Source: Acidovorax sp. (GTDB taxonomy: Bacteria > Pseudomonadota > Gammaproteobacteria > Burkholderiales > Burkholderiaceae_C). From it: a DNA stretch of 7,097 nucleotides. A program made the translations under genes and the position numbers. The notes below the pieces were generated by a model. That model had not been told where the DNA came from. It did no database searches and worked only from the letters and a program-made list of their open reading frames with translations. The stretch covers positions 1-7,097 of the forward strand of contig WOZN01000088.1 of assembly GCA_011620245.1 (NCBI GenBank). The letters are read 5' to 3'. Shown here in pieces: positions 6,489 to 7,097 of this stretch; position 1 is the stretch's first letter; each line of letters starts with the position of its first letter.

Positions 6489-6509
6489 TTTGGAGACTTT
6501 TTGGAGACT
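6489..6509 (+). promoter_or_regulatory. Putative integrase arm-type site, right copy, in the int leader
   Basis: Exact second copy of the 21-bp double GGAGACT block found at 3104-3124. It lies 118 bp inside attR and 12 bp upstream of the int start codon, within the predicted int leader. Integrase bound here could lower its own transcription or translation. Confidence 0.68.
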
Positions 6510-6564
6510 GTAGTATGGCATTTTCTGAAATACAAGCGTATGCCGAAGTGTTGAACAAAAACAA

Positions 6565-6577
6565 TAAGTCATTGATT
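6565..6577 (-). promoter_or_regulatory. Putative IHF site
   Basis: TAAGTCATTGATT matches the reverse complement of the IHF consensus WATCAANNNNTTR at every fixed position. It lies between the right arm-like site and the attR core, where a DNA-bending protein is expected in an intasome. It also overlaps the predicted int -10 box. In such AT-rich DNA a chance match is possible. Confidence 0.5.
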
Positions 6578-6593
6578 TATATAAATAAATCAA
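6572..6593. promoter_or_regulatory. 9-bp inverted repeat over the int promoter, operator-like
   Basis: TTGATTTAT (6572-6580) and ATAAATCAA (6585-6593) are perfect inverted arms around ATAA. The palindrome covers the predicted -10 box and most of the spacer of the int promoter. It suits a dimeric repressor or an excisionase. Which protein binds is unknown; HigA is the only regulator encoded in the element. Confidence 0.55.
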
Positions 6594-6603
6594 CATCAAT
6601 CAA
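6576..6603 (-). promoter_or_regulatory. Predicted sigma70 promoter for int-higB-higA
   Basis: On the minus strand, -35 TTGATT (6603-6598), a 16-bp spacer, and -10 TATAAA (6581-6576). Predicted transcription start near 6569, giving a leader of about 90 nt that contains the GGAGACT boxes. No other promoter-like pair of equal quality was seen upstream of int. Confidence 0.6.
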
Positions 6604-6626
6604 CCCCGCAAAATACACCCATCCCG

Positions 6627-6720
6627 TCATTCGTAATGAGAAGGTCGGGTGTTCGATTCATCTCTCCGGCACCAAGTCAATAAAGGAAACCCTGCTATTC
6701 GAAAGATAGCGGGGTTTTTT
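6627..6720 (+). repeat. attR core: 94-bp direct repeat, right copy, with tRNA-Thr 3' fragment
   Basis: Perfect copy of 2997-3090. Bases 6627-6674 are the tRNA-Thr 3' part from position 29 to CCA. No matching 5' half precedes it, so it cannot give a tRNA. Presumably this is the original chromosomal 3' half displaced by the insertion. Confidence 0.95.
6687..6720 (+). terminator. Second copy of the tRNA-Thr terminator
   Basis: Same stem-loop and T-run as at 3057-3090, carried by the direct repeat. It can stop plus-strand transcription leaving the element at attR. Confidence 0.88.
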
Positions 6721-6960
6721 GTTTCCAGCCCGATGTAAGGACGAATGTAAGACGATTTCTACGACAGAGGCCCAAGAGGTCGAGACGAGTCGCGGCAACA
6801 ATCACCTGCCAGCAGCCTCATCCCAAGTCGTCAGTTCGCAATCAGTGAAGTCTTGCCGACTGCGCCATGTTCGACGGAATGAGAACGCCTTCGTCCATGC
6901 GGGCGCTGCGCGGAAAATATGGAACTTGGAACTCATTTCCGGCTGCGGCCGGTGCGTCTG
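6721..6960. other. Chromosomal flank beyond attR, no gene recognised
   Basis: About 240 bp with stops in all likely frames and no ribosome binding site plus ORF of note. A CCGGC-TGCG-GCCGG hairpin (6939-6952) lies 9 bases past the stop of the next gene on the minus strand, but has no T-run. The segment may contain decayed sequence left by earlier insertions at the same tRNA. Confidence 0.5.
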
Positions 6961-7097
6961 CTACGGCAGATGTTCCAGCAGGCTTTGCAGGTCGCGCTGC
7001 GGGTGGATCTCCAACTCGTCCCCCGACAGGATCGCCACCTGGCCGGGCTGCGTCCAATCGAGGCGGGACAAAAGACTCCCCATTGAGTCGCTGTTCG
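6961..7097 (-). CDS. 3' end of an unrecognised protein, continuing past the right edge
   Basis: The minus-strand frame is open from the window edge to TAG at 6963-6961, 45 residues. The visible part reads SRLDWTQPGQVAILSGDELE, then IHPQRDLQSLLEHLP. Its codon use is typical of a GC-rich coding frame and is more protein-like than the overlapping frames. An in-frame ATG at 7083 (MGSLLSRLDW) could start a 40-residue peptide, but no strong ribosome binding site is within view, so a longer gene entering from the right is more likely. I do not recognise the family. Confidence 0.6.
   Translation of the reverse strand, partial: NSDSMGSLLSRLDWTQPGQVAILSGDELEIHPQRDLQSLLEHLP

Larger units (their letters stand above)
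2997..6626. mobile_element. 3.6-kb integrated element in tRNA-Thr (int, higBA, IS630 remnant, DUF4124 cargo)
   Basis: Bounded by 94-bp perfect direct repeats; the right repeat ends at 6720. It encodes a tyrosine integrase reading from the attR side inward, a toxin-antitoxin pair directly downstream, a broken IS630 transposase and one small secreted protein. Removing one unit restores tRNA-Thr, its terminator and the flank from 6721. No excisionase, replication initiator, relaxase, capsid or terminase gene is seen. It may be a reduced genomic island, a satellite-like element, or a remnant whose middle was lost around the IS630 insertion. Confidence 0.92.

Noticed and set aside
6478..6564. 29-codon N-terminal extension of the integrase starting at 6564
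   Set aside because: The start would be only about five bases after the predicted transcript start, it overlaps the arm-like repeat, and the sequence does not look like the family N-terminus; ATG 6477 has a GGAA just upstream.
6588..6600. Second IHF site at AATCAACATCAAT
   Set aside because: It matches the WATCAA half but fails the TTR half of the consensus.
6515..6709. Plus-strand 64-codon ORF opposite the int promoter, considered as a possible excisionase
   Set aside because: It runs into the tRNA fragment and terminator, has no helix-turn-helix or Xis-like pattern, and no ribosome binding site.
6842..7057. 71-codon minus-strand ORF in the right flank
   Set aside because: It overlaps the more protein-like frame ending at 6961 and is Pro/Ala/Gly-rich, as expected of a shadow frame.
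1..7097. CRISPR array, riboswitch or rRNA
   Set aside because: No regularly spaced repeat series, no known riboswitch core and no rRNA-like sequence were seen on either strand.

Overview
The window looks like a chromosomal segment of a high-GC betaproteobacterium, most likely Comamonadaceae (Acidovorax-like). This rests on the PepN and FBPase sequence types, the base composition and the style of the short palindromic repeats; no database search was possible. It holds two housekeeping genes, a tRNA-Thr gene, and a small integrated element seated in the 3' half of that tRNA gene.

Left chromosomal part (1-3091). The 3' two thirds of pepN (aminopeptidase N) enter from the left edge. A palindromic repeat sits inside its reading frame at about 853-920. 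After a hairpin-rich, repeat-like spacer comes fbp (class I fructose-1,6-bisphosphatase, 1949-2956). A tRNA-Thr(CGT) gene follows at 2969-3044. Its likely promoter lies in the last codons of fbp, with the -10 hexamer overlapping the fbp stop codon. A strong intrinsic terminator ends the tRNA transcript.

Integrated element (unit 2997-6626, 3,630 bp). A 94-bp perfect direct repeat (2997-3090 and 6627-6720) runs from the anticodon stem of the tRNA through the end of its terminator, and marks attL and attR. Inside are a P4-type tyrosine integrase (minus strand, next to attR), a higBA-type toxin-antitoxin pair 21 bp downstream in the same direction, a 5'-truncated IS630-family transposase remnant, and a small secreted DUF4124-like protein. 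A 21-bp repeat (two GGAGACT boxes) lies just inside each end and probably marks integrase arm-binding sites. The int promoter region carries a 9+4+9 palindrome and a perfect match to the IHF consensus. No excisionase, replication, packaging or conjugation gene is visible.

Right flank (6721-7097). This is chromosome beyond attR: about 240 bp without a recognisable gene, then the 3' end of an unrecognised minus-strand gene.

How it fits together (inference): the element rebuilds the tRNA 3' half and terminator on insertion, so the host keeps a working tRNA-Thr. int, higB and higA can be read from one promoter that lies inside the attachment region, which ties toxin-antitoxin expression to integrase control and could resist loss of the element. 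The rest of the cargo is small and partly decayed.
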